Source: Pegoplata infirma
Taxonomy: Eukaryota > Arthropoda > Insecta > Diptera > Anthomyiidae
NCBI GenBank assembly: GCA_963921195.1
Contig: OY992537.1
Span: 13,383,716-13,447,715, forward strand
DNA length: 64,000 bases
Direction of reading: 5' to 3'
Shown here: positions 1-10,963 of the stretch, one piece after another
How positions within the stretch are numbered: position 1 is the first letter of the stretch
How the letters are laid out: each line of letters starts with the position of its first letter
Position numbers and translations under genes: made by a program
The notes under the pieces: generated by a model
What the model was told of the DNA's origin: nothing
The model's input: only the letters and a program-made list of their open reading frames with translations
Database searches by the model: none

Positions 1-669
1 GTTTTTGTTTATCAATGGAATTTTTTTCAACATGGGAATATGTTCTTTTATTTTTTTTTGGTGCGTATTTAATTAAGTATTTAAAATCGCAAATATGCAA
101 ACAAATGAGAAAACGTGATAAAACTTGAAATACCATTTCAGTTTCAAACATTTGATAGCGTAATTTGTACTTTAAATGTACGGGCAGTTATAGTCCTTCA
201 ATTTCAATTAAAAAGAGCTTCTTTTTGCACACATTTTTTATTGAAAAAACTTCACAGGCACATAAAAAACTTTGAAGACGTTTTGCGAAAAAACTGATCA
301 CAAAATAATTTGTCCCATTGGAATCAGCATTGTAAAATTGTTGGTCAAATTTTAGCAAACCCATATCAGGACTTTTCAAATCGTGAAAAGGCCCGTTAGG
401 TTTGAAATCTTGTTTCATATTTCTAGTTCTTAGAAAATATGGAAAAACTTAAAAAAATCTTGACAACCCATCAAATTTTTGCATTACTTTTCAGGGTAAG
501 TTTATTATTTATAAAAACTTGGAAAAAGAGGAATTTTCAGGTTATGTTAAAAAAAAATTTGAAAAATCAGAAATCTAAAAAAATTCTGGAAAAATTCGAA
601 AAAAAATTTAATAAGTCCTAAATTTTTTTCGATATTTCGGCGGAGTTCCAAAAATTATTAAAGAAAAAA
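1..669. other. AT-rich non-coding DNA with a diverged fragment of the 517-bp repeat
   Basis: No gene is supported. Positions about 352-435 resemble part of the 517-bp unit seen at 22671-24657: both read GGACTTTTCAA, then a short complement of it, CCGTTAGGTTT, and ATTTCTA-TTCTTAGAAA. This is a diverged dispersed relic of that family. The rest is low-complexity A/T sequence, and the short open frames here have no protein-like composition. Confidence 0.5.
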
Positions 670-2201
670 TCCTTATATATATATAAAAATTACATGTTAG
701 TTTGTTTGTTTGTATGTTTGTTTGTTTGTGTCGCTTTCAGAAGAAAACTACTGAACCGATTGAAATGAAATTTGGCATGTAGATAGAGAATTTTCTGGAA
801 TGAAAAATGGGCCAGGAGGCATCCCGATTGGATGCCTCGCCTCCTTTTACGCCCACTTTTTGTGAATTTGAGATTCTTCAATAAATTTGGTTTGTTACTA
901 TATTTTGATGTTTGTTACCGATTAGCATGAAATTTGGCATACTAATAGGGCGTTATTTGCAAGGAAATATAGGCCATCCCGCATCTTGATTGGAAGCCAC
1001 GCCTCCTTTTACGCCCACTTTTTGTAAATATAATATCCTTCCAAAGGGGCGTGGCATCCTTTGGTTTTTCTTTCTATCTGCTCCAAAATAACGGCTGAAC
1101 CGATTTACATGAAATTTTCACCACGGATTGTACTAACCAAGGAGGGAACTAAAGGCCATAAGAGAGACCGGTTGGCCAAGTGGGCGTAAACTGATACGCC
1201 CCTTCGTTCTGACGGATAAGTGTAAAAGTCCAATGTAATACAATTACATTGAAAGTTATTTCTGCCTGTTCCGTAATCACTCTTAAACGTCTGAACCGAT
1301 TTTATTGCAATTTTCAACACAAATAGTACTAACCGAAGCGGGAACAATGTGCCATATCAGGATGTGATGGGGCAAAGGCGTTGTAAAATGCCGCCCCTTT
1401 GTATTATTTAAATTATTTTTGCCTGCTGAACCAATTAACATACAATTTTCGCAACAGATAGTACTAACCGAGGCGGAAACTAAAGACTATAAAAGAGTGC
1501 GATTTGGCGAAGGGGACCAAAATCCCACGCTCTTTGTATTACATTGAAAGTTATTTCTGCCAGTTCCATTATCATGTTTAAACTGCATAACCGATTTTAC
1601 TGGAATTTTCACCACATATAGTACTTTTGAAGCGGGAAATAAAAACTATAACAGAGCGCGTTTCGACCACGTGGCGTAAGTTGCTACGCCCCTATGAAAC
1701 ACACTGCAAATTTTATCTGTATGTTCTGTAATTACGCTTAAGCGCCTAAACTGATTTAAACAAAACTTTCACCACATATAGTACTAACCCAGGCGGGAAC
1801 AATATGCAATATTAGCGCGTGATTGGGCAAAGGTGTTGTAAAATGCCGAGCCCCTTTGCATTATTTGAAAATTATTTTTGCCAGTTCCGCAATCACGCAA
1901 AAACGGCTTAGCCGATTTTTACTAACTGACTAACTGATGCGGGGCCATACAAAGGGACTTAAGTTGCCACACCCCTTTTTGTAATATATTGAAAGTTATT
2001 TCTTTCTATTCGGTAATCACGCTTAAACGTCGAGTACTACCGAGGCAGGAACAATGGGCCATAGGTGTTGTAAAATGATTTGAAATTGAAGTTTTCACCA
2101 GATGTAGTGCTAACCGAGGATGTAACCATAGGGCATTACAAACTGTCATTCATTATATAATGTTTTTTTCAACCCGGGCAACGCCGGGTGCAAACAGCTA
2201 G
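670..2201 (+). mobile_element. Non-autonomous Helitron-like element
   Basis: The element begins TCCTTATATATATA after a host A. It ends with a GC-rich hairpin (CCCGGGCAACGCCGGG, about 2173-2188) followed 9 nt later by CTAG and a host T, as expected for Helitrons (5' TC, 3' hairpin plus CTRR, insertion between A and T). A GTTT/GTAT-rich microsatellite lies just inside the 5' end (about 699-729). The interior consists of roughly ten degenerate units of about 160 bp, each with a CTGAACCGATT...GAAATTT motif and then ACTAACCGAGGCGGGAAC. No Rep/helicase reading frame is present, so it would need an autonomous partner. It lacks target duplications, as Helitrons do. Confidence 0.8.
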
Positions 2202-2914
2202 TATAAAAATAAATTTAAGAAAACAACTGGAAAATTCAAAAATTTTGAAAAAATTTGTAGAAAAGGTCTTGTATTTCTTTTTTTTTGGACTCCGTAGCAC
2301 TTTATTAGTTTCAACTTCAGATATGGAATCAGGAGATACCAATATTTCTATATAATTAAAATTTTTTGACTCAAACAGCCTTACAATAGGAAAATAAAAT
2401 ATATTTAAAATGAGCTTTTAATTTTATTTCCATACAAATTGTTTTTGTTTTTAAAATCGACTTTCAAAAAATGTATTGAAAATTTGAAATTTAAAATAAC
2501 ACTTTTGTTAAAATAGACTTTTTTTTCTTGTGGTAAGGGCCAAAGTATAACGATGTTTTTTTTTTTAAATATATGTTTTGAGTGTATTTTGTTGCAATTT
2601 TTTTTTCATTCCTATGATTAAAGTTTCTATATTAAAAATATAGAAAACTACAATTTTTAATATCCGATATAAGTGCATTTTTGTACAAATATAACTCTTA
2701 ACGGTTTAGTCATTAACCTTTATATGCAACGGTGACAGTTTAAGTAGTTTTTAATGGTCTAGTTTTATTAATTTCTATTTTTTTCTAAGAAGTCTCTATA
2801 TTTATAATTGTTAGATTTTTTTTTTTTAGAAAACATGCAACTGCTATTAAAAATCACAAAACTAAAACTCATTATAATAAATATATAGTGACATTTGTTT
2901 GCTATGACACTTAC
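2202..2914. other. AT-rich non-coding DNA, probably intron downstream of the exon
   Basis: No repeat family or reading frame could be recognised. It lies 3' of the splice donor of the minus-strand exon and is therefore probably intronic. Confidence 0.4.
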
Positions 2915-3095
2915 CTTGCCAATACCATAATTCTCTTTGTTGGCTAAACGTCGCGCTAAACCGGGTGGCATAGGCGGTGGCGCTCTTTGTAAGGCGCCAC
3001 AAAAACCACCATTGCGTGAGGAAGTATTTGCCATATCGTTGGTGCGTGTTGATGATGATTTTGTTGATGTACTTTGTGCAAGTTTTTGTGCCGCT
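2915..3095 (-). CDS. Internal exon of a host gene, possibly KIF26/CG14535-type kinesin-like protein
   Basis: This is the only convincing host coding segment. Read on the minus strand, a pyrimidine-rich tract ends in TCTTACAG, followed by 181 nt of open frame and the donor GTAAGT directly after the exon's AAG. One base completes the previous codon, then 60 codons follow, and the exon ends on a codon boundary. Base composition is far more GC-balanced than the surroundings. The product has a Ser/Thr-rich stretch, then CGALQRAPPPMPPG and LARRLANKENYGIGK. The ending NKENYGIGK immediately before a splice site recalls the linker ahead of the motor domain of KIF26-family kinesins (Drosophila CG14535), whose motor starts with a VKVMLRV-like strand. 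That name is from memory and tentative; the exon itself is well supported. The frame stays open a little past the donor, which is read-through and not coding. The next exon would lie at lower coordinates and was not found in the window. Confidence 0.75.
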
Positions 3096-3307
3096 CTGTA
3101 AGAGAAGAGAGGAATGGTTAAATGAAATAAGGATTAATAGCCATTAGGCATTAATTTAATTTGAAAAGAGTTAAAAAATCTGGCTGTGAGAATCTAGTAA
3201 ACGGTTGCAACCACCATACAATTTTTTTTATATATTATTTTTTATTTTTTGTACTACAAGATACAAAAAAATGAAAATACATTTAATCGGCCTTAATATA
3301 CATATTC

Positions 3308-3446
3308 GATTAGAGTATTATTCTAGTTCGAGGCCCAAAAATTTATAATATTCTTATAATTTTAAAGCAATACATATTTATATAATTTTTTATGAGAATA
3401 TAATGTATTAAATTTTTGGGCCTCGAACTAGAACAATACTCTAATC
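3308..3446. mobile_element. Short hairpin MITE (139 bp)
   Basis: Arms 3308-3345 and 3409-3446 are inverted copies of 38 bp with one mismatch; the outer sequence is GATTAGAGTATT and the inner sequence includes TTCGAGGCCC. The AT-rich loop is about 63 bp. A related inner motif (GATTCGAGGCC) occurs in the palindrome at 63659-63848. No clear target duplication was identified. Confidence 0.7.
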
Positions 3447-4490
3447 AAGTTATTTTTTAAGTTATATAACTGTCGCGATCAGTAGGAGCAATTTATTTGG
3501 GAAAGTTTTAAACTGATTTTTCCTTTTGAACAGATTTTTTGAAAAAGCTTAATGAACTCGATGATGAGCTTTATCAATTTGGGAACCAAATTTTTGTATT
3601 ACAAAAGTTTATGAAACACATATTTTTAAAGCTAGAAGGATTATTTACTCCCCTGATACAAAAGGTTTTATTCTATTCCTGTTAAATAACAACAATTTAA
3701 TTCAGTAAATTAATAAATTTTCATTTAAAAGATGGTTTACCATGAATAGCTGTTAACATTAACACATACAAGAACTTGGTGTGAGTGCATGTTAACCCCA
3801 TTATTTTTCCATTTCTTAATTCGTTTAGACAAAATTAACAACATTTATTCATATGTATTTGTATAAATATGCTTGTATGCATGAATAAATGTCTATGTGT
3901 GTATGTAAATTAATGTTATACAAAAAATATTTTTAAAAGAATTAAGAATTTTTCTATACTGCGGTCATGTTTTCTACTGGCTTAGACAGTCTCATACTAC
4001 AACGCTGATATATAATATAATACTTGTTGTTGTGTTGTTTTTTATAATTTGTATATATGAGTTTATTATGCCATTCTAATGCTATTTTGTTCTATGTTGC
4101 TTTTTTTTATCATAAAAAGGATAAAAAGGATATTTTTCTTACACACAGTACATGTGCAATGTGTGTGTATTATGGGCGTTCATATGTGTATTTGTGTCGT
4201 TGTTAATTAACGTATTAACAACATGTCTGATACTGTTATTATAAATGTTCATTTTTTTTCTGCTTCATATCCTATTTTCAACTCTATTACGTTTGTTTTA
4301 ATTACAATATGGGACATTCCACACACATTTTCAATTTACCAAAAAACATTTTTTTTGGTGTTCCGACAAAAAACCCGAATGTAGTTTTTTGAACTCTTTA
4401 AAGAGTACCATAAACAACCCACTTATCGCTGAACACTCCTCTTTCTGTTTAGGTTTTGTAAAAATGGTGTCAAAATCGGGTAATGACATT
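3447..4490. other. AT-rich non-coding DNA
   Basis: No gene seen. It has TG/TATG-rich simple sequence around 3850-3910 and 4140-4200 and otherwise no recognisable element. Confidence 0.4.
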
Positions 4491-4499
4491 TAATTTCTC

Positions 4500-4800
4500 T
4501 TTAATTAGAACTTTAAAAATCGTTAACATGAAACTTCTAGATGATTTTTACACGCATTTGAAGTTAATGAACTATTATTATAAAATTAATTACTTGAAAA
4601 CTGTATAAGATGCGAATACTTAATTTTTTTAATTGCCATTAAATAATAATCATACGCAACGGTGCAAAGTGGTTTATTTTTAATAATTCGGCCATTCACA
4701 AAAAAACGCCATTTTCGTTGTTTTTTTTTGGAAAATTTCAAACAGCGATATCTCGGAAACCGTTCTAATGATTCAGGAAATATCTTGATATTCAGCATGC
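4500..4800 (-). repeat. Dispersed repeat, family E, copy 1
   Basis: Positions about 4600-4675 match the complement of about 11860-11930. The shared stretches are ATCATACGCAACGGTGC and the complement of TATATAGTTTTCAAG. A further weaker match surrounds CTTCTAGA. The unit ends near a GCGATATCTCGGAAACCG phrase that also occurs in several unrelated repeats of this window. Function unknown, non-coding. Confidence 0.5.
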
Positions 4801-5640
4801 CAAAAAAAAAATGCTAGATAAAAAAATATAAGACATATTTTTATATCCAATTTTTCCAAATTCCAAACCAAGGGTTAAACTGATTAGGCTCAGTGTAGGA
4901 ACAAAACAAGCCCGGAGCGACTTTTTCCATCCGATTTGACAGTTAGAGCCGAGTAACAATTGGCACCACACTCGGTCACCACAAAATGTTTTCATACATT
5001 TTGTATGAAAAGCAAAAAATAGCTTTGTGGTTAACCACGCTGCAGCCAGAATAGATTCTATTCTATTTTTGTAGTTCTCTCTTACCACCCTCTCATTTCA
5101 AATTTCTGTCAAGTAGCGTTGCCATATGTTCAACAAAATATGATAATTTTTCCAATTGGAGTTGATATATTGTGTGTGTGTTGCAAACAAAAAAATAAAT
5201 GTGTAACTGATATGAGCGTCATTTTCTTTATAAAATGTGCACAGTCGTCTGTCGTTTAATTTTAATGTGTCGCTCTCTCTTTTGATGTGGTTCGTCGTCG
5301 GTGGTGCCAATTGTGACTGGGCTCTTAAAAGCCGTAACCGAAACGGCAAAAAATTAAAACTTCTTTTATTTCTCTCCGGGTTTTCTTTTTCTCCCTCCTT
5401 CTCACCCTCCAGCGTTGCCGCATTTTCACAACAATTTTTTAATTTTTCATTCACAATGGTGTAACAAACGTACAGTAGTGCCAACTTAATCACATTGACT
5501 ATGTGATAAGCGATTTTTTCCCGTAAAATTACGCTTCTTTTATTAAAAGTTAGCACCACCGAACAAACAAATGACGTTTTTTGCCCTTGTTGTCCCCCGT
5601 CTTTGTTTTGGGCCTATATTCTCCGGCAATGTCAACCGTC
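4801..5640. other. Unassigned, somewhat GC-richer segment
   Basis: This stretch is less AT-rich than its surroundings. It contains a perfect 20-bp-class palindrome around 4991-5013 (TTTTCATAC...GTATGAAAA) and an inverted similarity between about 4938-4970 and 5290-5320 around TGGTGCCAATTGT. It may be a degraded foldback. Open frames of 98, 153 and 75 codons overlap on both strands and show no domain or splice logic, so no gene is called. Confidence 0.3.
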
Positions 5641-5808
5641 CCCTGTGCTCAAGCTATATAAAATGATCGAGAAAAAAATTTTAAGATATTTTTTTACTTT
5701 CGTGAACGAAGAAAAACCTCCATTTTTGCAAATTTTAAATGGTGACATCTCGAAAATTCATGCTAGCTCATCAAAATAAATAAATATGATGTGTCGCTAA
5801 ACATTTTT

Positions 5809-7780
5809 ATACCCACCACTTAGTGATAGAGGGTATATAGTATATACCCTAGTATACACCCTAGTGATTTTTGGCACTTTTTTAGCTTTTATTTATTTTT
5901 TTTGTTTTTTTTTACAAACTTCATATGTTTTGGACCGAATTATATTAACACGAGATAGAGTACTTCAATTCGCAAATTTAGGGCAAAATTGAGAAATTAA
6001 AAATTGCCCCAACTTAAGGTCAAAGGTCAAATTTTAGAAGATTTCGAATTTTTAAACATTAAGAGATTTTCTGAGTGGAAGTATATGAAACTACTTGATG
6101 TCATTTTAAAAGGTCTTAACATATGTCTTTTTATTTAAATTCAGAATATTAACCCTTTGGTGCTGGTGGGGCCTATTCGACCCTTTGAACAAAATACATT
6201 TACATTATCTCCATTAAATGAAAAAAATTATAGGCCCCAACAGCACTTAAGGGTTAAATTTCTAAATTTTAATTATTTGCCATATAGTTTGAACCAATTA
6301 AAATAACATCAAGTAGATTCAGCAAAATCCGCCCAGCAAATCTGTTAATGTTTAAAAATTCAAAATTTTCTAAAATTTGACCTTTGACCCTTAACAGGGG
6401 CAATTTTTGTATCCCAATTCCGGCCTAATTTTGCGAATTGAAGTATTCTATCTCGTGTTGATATAATTCGGTCCAAAAGATATGAAGTTTGTAAAAAAAA
6501 AAACAAAAAAAATAAATTAAAGCTAAAAAAGGTCCAAAAATAACTACTTTCCCGAAATCCGCCGAAATTACATCACTGTAATAGCCAAATGAAAACAGCA
6601 AATCCTCCAATTTTTGGGGTTTTTCCTTAAACTCCAATAGTCGATTTTTTAAAATTTCTTTAACGAAAAAAATAAAAATTTTAAATTTGAGATTTGAAAA
6701 TAATGTTGAAAAATTCAGACCACTTTAGCATTTATTTAAAACAAGTTAGCAAAACGCAATATGAAAAATATTTATCTTTTGAGTACAGTAAACAAATTTT
6801 GTTACAGTAGACAATTTCAATAAATTTTAAAAATGGGGCTCGAATCCCTTGATTAAATGGTCTGACACACATTAGTTGCCTGGGGAAGTTGTAATAACTT
6901 GGCTGATTTTCAGCCGATTTTAGTTTTTAATACCTTATTCGATAGACATTTTACTCCAAATCACAATTCTGTGGCCATTTGAATTCAAACTTAACTCAAA
7001 ATATCGAAAAAATTGAGAAAATGGATAAAAAGTCATATTTTCCCCTTGTAATTCGATTTTCAAACTTCAGGGCCGATGCGGCAGGTCTTACCCATATCCG
7101 ATTTTCCTAAAATTTTGTGAGACATGTTTTTACCCCCAAATGCACATTTCTAGGGGGGGGCCCGGTCAATATCTAACAACTTCGTTTTTTTGGTGCACCC
7201 TAGTATATACATATAAGTTTGTCATTCCATTTGTAACTCATCGAAATATCGGTCTGGGACCCCATAAAGTATATATATTAATGATCCCCTCCCCGATCGA
7301 TTTTAAGACATTTTAGCGATGTCCGTCTGTCCGTCTGTCTGTGGAAATGGTGATCACGGCCAAAATATTAAACGGAGATTACTGAAACTTAACATGTATA
7401 TTGGAAGTTTTCCTGAGAAGTTTGGTATTGCATTTGAGCGATATCGGTTCAGCGGTTTAAAAGTCATGAACGAAAATGTAAGGACACCTCAAAAATTTTA
7501 GTACATTCAACATAACCTAAAAATACAAAATGCTTTAATTCGACTGCTGGTTGACATAATTGAACACCAAATGGTATTTAAACAAGTACGAACATATTTT
7601 TGGACAAAAAAAGAAAAAAATCGAGGATTTTTTTTTCGCGGAATTTTTTCTTTTTTTAAAAATTTTTTTTTTTTTTTTCAAAAGTAATTTCCTTTTAAAA
7701 AAAGTTTTTTGAAATAATCTTTTTGAAACTGTGGAGGGTACCATTACATTCGGCAAGGTCGAATTTAACTTTTTTACTTG
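5809..7780 (-). mobile_element. Family A dispersed repeat, copy 1, interrupted
   Basis: Family A is the commonest repeat here. In its forward sense it starts ACAAGTAGAAAAGTTAAATTCG, has CCGAAT...ATACCCTCCAC, an internal AACTTTTGAACCACTGGACCG phrase, a (GACG)n stretch, ATCGCTAGATCGACTTAAAATCG and ATATATACTTTATGGGGTC, and ends ACTAGAGTGGAGGGTATA. This copy is on the minus strand. Its end proper is split from the rest by a hAT-like derivative at 5848-7202. The (GTCC)n tract is at about 7321-7342 and the other end is at about 7734-7780. The repeat has no protein-coding capacity. Similar (GACG)n...ATCGACT...ATATATACTTTA arrangements are known from dispersed fly repeats, but I cannot assign a superfamily. 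Confidence 0.75.
5848..7202. mobile_element. Deleted hAT-like foldback element
   Basis: This 1355-bp insertion is flanked by the 8-bp direct repeat GTATATAC (5840-5847 and 7203-7210). The right end reads GGTGCACCCTA, identical to the intact relative at 55291-57351. The left end is abnormal: the first about 690 bp expected from the relative are missing and the sequence starts CCTAGTATACACCCTAG before joining the relative's interior. The interior still contains the palindrome centre (about 6150-6255). No transposase frame is present. The 8-bp duplication and the YARNG-type terminus fit the hAT superfamily. Confidence 0.75.
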
Positions 7781-7789
7781 TTTTTGTTT

Positions 7790-8095
7790 ATTTTTAATTT
7801 CAAAAATCCAAAACTTTGATCACCGGATGCCACGAGTTAATTTTATTCGATTGAACTTAAATCAAAAATTAAAAAACAATTCTACAAAATTTGGTAAATT
7901 TCATAATTTTTTCCATAAAATTTTACATTATTTTTTTAAGTTTTTCGCGAATTTTACTTTGGCGCTATGCGGAGTTTGTAATAATAGATCACAAAATCGC
8001 GTTCACTGACTATTATTAGGGGGGCGGACAGAGAAATGGTTTGGCGCTATACGGAGTTGGTTAAAATAGATGATAAAATTATGTTGTTGAAATTT
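7790..8095. repeat. Non-coding repeat fragments
   Basis: A phrase TTTGGCGCTATGCGGAG recurs about 80 bp later as TTTGGCGCTATACGGAG (about 7958 and 8040), a short diverged tandem duplication. The preceding part resembles family C (TTGATCACCGG...AAATTTAAGTT-type text). No gene. Confidence 0.35.
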
Positions 8096-9630
8096 CAGGA
8101 AGTTCACACTTCATGTTGTGGTGCCCATCCAGCTAAGAAGCTTACATTTTTCTAAGCCAAATAGCATAAAAAATGCCAGCGAATTTTATACTCTTGCCCA
8201 AATCATTAAATCATGATAATGTTTTGCGGAAGATTTGGGTGCACTTGCCAAAGCAAAGATTTTTTAGAAAAAATAATGTTATATTGCTTTGCTATTCCAT
8301 GCAAATCGAATTGAAATATCAGTCGAGGACCCCATTAAAAAAAAAGAGCTGTCATTTCGTAAATTTTTTATGAAAACAAAAATTTTTGATGAAAAAAAAC
8401 TAATGAAAAGAAAAAAAAAATGATGAAAAAAAAAATTTGATGAAAAAAAAAATTTATAAAAAAAAATTGATGAAAAAAAAAATTTGATATAAAAGAAATA
8501 ATGAAAAAAAAAAATTTGATGAAAAAAAAAATTTTTAATAAAAATGAAAAAAAGTTTGATGAAAAAAAAAATTGTGAAAAAAAAAAAATTTGATAAAAAA
8601 AAAAAAAAATACGAAAAAAAAAAATTTATGGAAAAAAAATTGATACAAAAAAAAAAAAAGTTGATAAAAAAAAAATTTGATGAAAAAAAAAGTTTGTTGA
8701 AAAATAATTATGTTTCTTTTTATTCACCAGCTGGTGAAAAACGTTTTTATTCACCACGAGGTGAATTATTATACAAGGTACAAACCCAAGTTATTAAAAT
8801 TTGATGAAAACAAAAATTTTTGATGAAAATTACAAAATTTGATGAAAAAAAAAATTAATGAAAATAAAAAATGATGAAAAAAAAATTGATGAAAAATAAA
8901 TTGATAAAAAAAATTGATGCAAAAAAAAATGTAATTTGATGAAAAAAAAAAATTGATAAAAAAAAATTTGATCAAAAAAGAAGTTTGATGAAAAAAAAAA
9001 AAAAATTGATAAAAAAAAAGTTTGATAAAAAAAATAAAATTGACGAAAAAAAAATTGAGGAAAAAAAATTGATAAAAAAAAAAGTTGATTAAAAAAAAAA
9101 ATCTGATGAAAAAAAAAAAATTTTTGTTGAAAAATGATTATGTTACTTTTTATTCATCAGCTGGTGAAAAACAGTTTTATTCACCACGAGGTGAATTATT
9201 ATCCAAGGTACAAACCCAAGTTAAAAATTGATGCAAAAAAAAATGTAATTTGATGAAAAAAAAATTTGATAAAAAAAAATTGATAAAAAAAAATTTGATC
9301 AAAAAAGAAGTTTGATGAAAAAAAAAAAAAAAAAATTGATAAAAAAAAAGTTTGATAAAAAAAATAAAATTGACGAAAAAAAAATTGACGAAAAAAAATT
9401 GATGAAAAAAAAAAAGTTGATGAAAAAAAAAATCTGATGAAAAAAAAAAAATTTTTGTTGAAAAATGATTATGTTACTTTTTATTCACCAGCTGGTGAAA
9501 AACAGTTTTATTCACCACGAGGTGAATTATTATCCAAAGTACAAACCCAAGTTATTAAAATTTTTGGTTTTACGAAAATGAAAATAGTAATTCTTGTTTA
9601 CATTTTTTGTTACTAGTTAGCTTATATAGT
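8096..9630 (+). repeat. Family D A-rich dispersed repeat, copy 1
   Basis: The body is hundreds of bases of (GATGAAAAAAAAATTT)n-like sequence. Three conserved islands are embedded in it, at about 8710-8795, 9145-9220 and 9465-9560, each reading TTCACCAGCTGGTGAAAAAC and then TTCACCACGAGGTGAATTAT and ACAAACCCAAGTTA. The island plus A-rich block has been duplicated in tandem here. Matching copies occur inverted at 36335-37470 and around the LINE at 43300-48100. Open frames in the A-rich part encode only Lys/Asn-type low-complexity chains and are not genes. Confidence 0.7.
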
Positions 9631-9639
9631 CAAACTGAG

Positions 9640-10000
9640 GTGGCGTCCTGCAACTTTTTTAAAATTTCAGAAAAAATTAGCACCAGTGGACCAAAATCGT
9701 GGTTCTGGACTTTTTTTTGACAAATTCATGTTCATCATGCAAAATTTAGAATAAAAACATGTAATGCATGATGAAATTATTCCAAAAAAAATATTTATAA
9801 ATTAAATATTTGCAAAGATAGAGGGTTTTGCATTCAGAAAAAATAATTGTGTAAGAGATTGAGAAAATCAAAAATGCAAATAATATAGCAAAAAAATATT
9901 TTTGTTCTGAATTTTACACCATAGATTAGGGCCGTTTTACTGAATATTTTGCCATCAAAAAGTAATTTTTGATGCTTTCCACAATCAGCTCTACCGTGGT
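9640..10000 (-). repeat. Dispersed repeat, family H, copy 1
   Basis: The complement of this stretch matches about 25900-26270. Shared text includes CCAAAATCG/CGATTTTGG next to CCAC(T/C)G, a TAATGCATGATG/CATCGTGCATTA block, AAAACCCTCTATC and ACTTTTTGATGGCAAAATA. Non-coding. Confidence 0.55.
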
Positions 10001-10041
10001 GTTCATTTATCAGGTATTACGACACAAAATTCGAAAGGTAA

Positions 10042-10177
10042 GGGGGCTAATTATGTAACTTGATAATCGTCAATCGTCATCGTTAGCTCATTATTCTATT
10101 ACCATAAAATGACACTATATTGGAATAACGATTGAAACGATACGATTGACGACTATCAAGTAACATAAATACGCCCA
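10042..10177. mobile_element. Short hairpin MITE (about 136 bp)
   Basis: The left arm GGGGGCTAATTATGTAACTT continues with GATAATCGTCAATCGT and mirrors the right arm ACGATTGACGACTATCAAG, TAACATAAATACGCCC. The arms are about 38-45 bp around a short AT-rich loop. No clear target duplication was found. Confidence 0.6.
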
Positions 10178-10682
10178 AGATTTGACGGGACCATACAACC
10201 TATTTTCACACTGCGGCATGATTTTTTTCCTGGGTGTTAAGTGTGGCTTACCTGGTATATATTCATTCGTATTTTTCCTTATTTTTTATGATTTGGTTTT
10301 AGTCTAACTCTACTTGGCACTATTTGTATGTTGTGTTTTTTTAGAAATTAAACACCTCTTTTGGGATTTCAGGTGTAGACATAGAAAATAGAAAATTTTA
10401 ATAACAGAAACCCCTAAACAAAAATTAAAAAAGTCATATAAATTTGAATTAAATATTGTTAGAAATTATTTGGAATTAAAAGGATTTCATAAAAGTTTTT
10501 ATTTTTAAAATACCCTACAATAACTCCTTTTGTTTCACAAGCAAACATATGAGAATCCCATAGGCTTCATGCGTTCACCCTCAATGTCTGCTCATTTTGG
10601 GCATATTTTTGAAACCATTTCAAATTAAATTTGAGTTCAGCTTTGAAAAGTGCCCATCAAAAACTTAAAATATGAGTACAAT
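10178..10682. other. AT-rich non-coding DNA
   Basis: No gene or recognisable repeat seen. Confidence 0.4.
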
Positions 10683-10963
10683 ATTGGTTACCTACTAATT
10701 TCAATATTCATTACTTTAACATGGCGATGTCATTGGAGGTAACCACTTTTTTAGCCTTTATTTTTGTATTTATGCTCATAGCCAGGTAATGCAAATGGAA
10801 ATGAGTAAAAACTTGCTCATGTTTACTCATTTCTATTTGCATTACCTGGTAATGAGTATGAGTACTATAACCATTACTTTTTAGCGTAAAAGGCAAAAAA
10901 GTGGTTACCTTTAATGACATCGCCATGTAAAAGTCACATACGTTGAAATTGGGAGGTAACCAC
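10683..10963. mobile_element. Foldback MITE (about 280 bp)
   Basis: An imperfect palindrome starts with GGTTACCTACTAATTTCAA and ends with TTGAAATTGGGAGGTAACC. The strongest inner arms are CATGGCGATGTCATT...GGTAACCACTTTTTT at about 10720-10755 and its complement at about 10900-10930. The centre mirrors AGGTAATGCAAATGGAAATG. The 86-codon open frame inside is a by-product of the palindrome. Confidence 0.7.

Noticed and set aside
5098..5559. 153-codon minus-strand frame and overlapping plus-strand frame
   Set aside because: No domain, no splice logic, opposite strand equally open; treated as chance frames in a GC-richer segment.
8544..8804. 86-codon Lys-rich frame
   Set aside because: Translation of (GATGAAAAAAAA)n; varies with A-run length between tandem copies.
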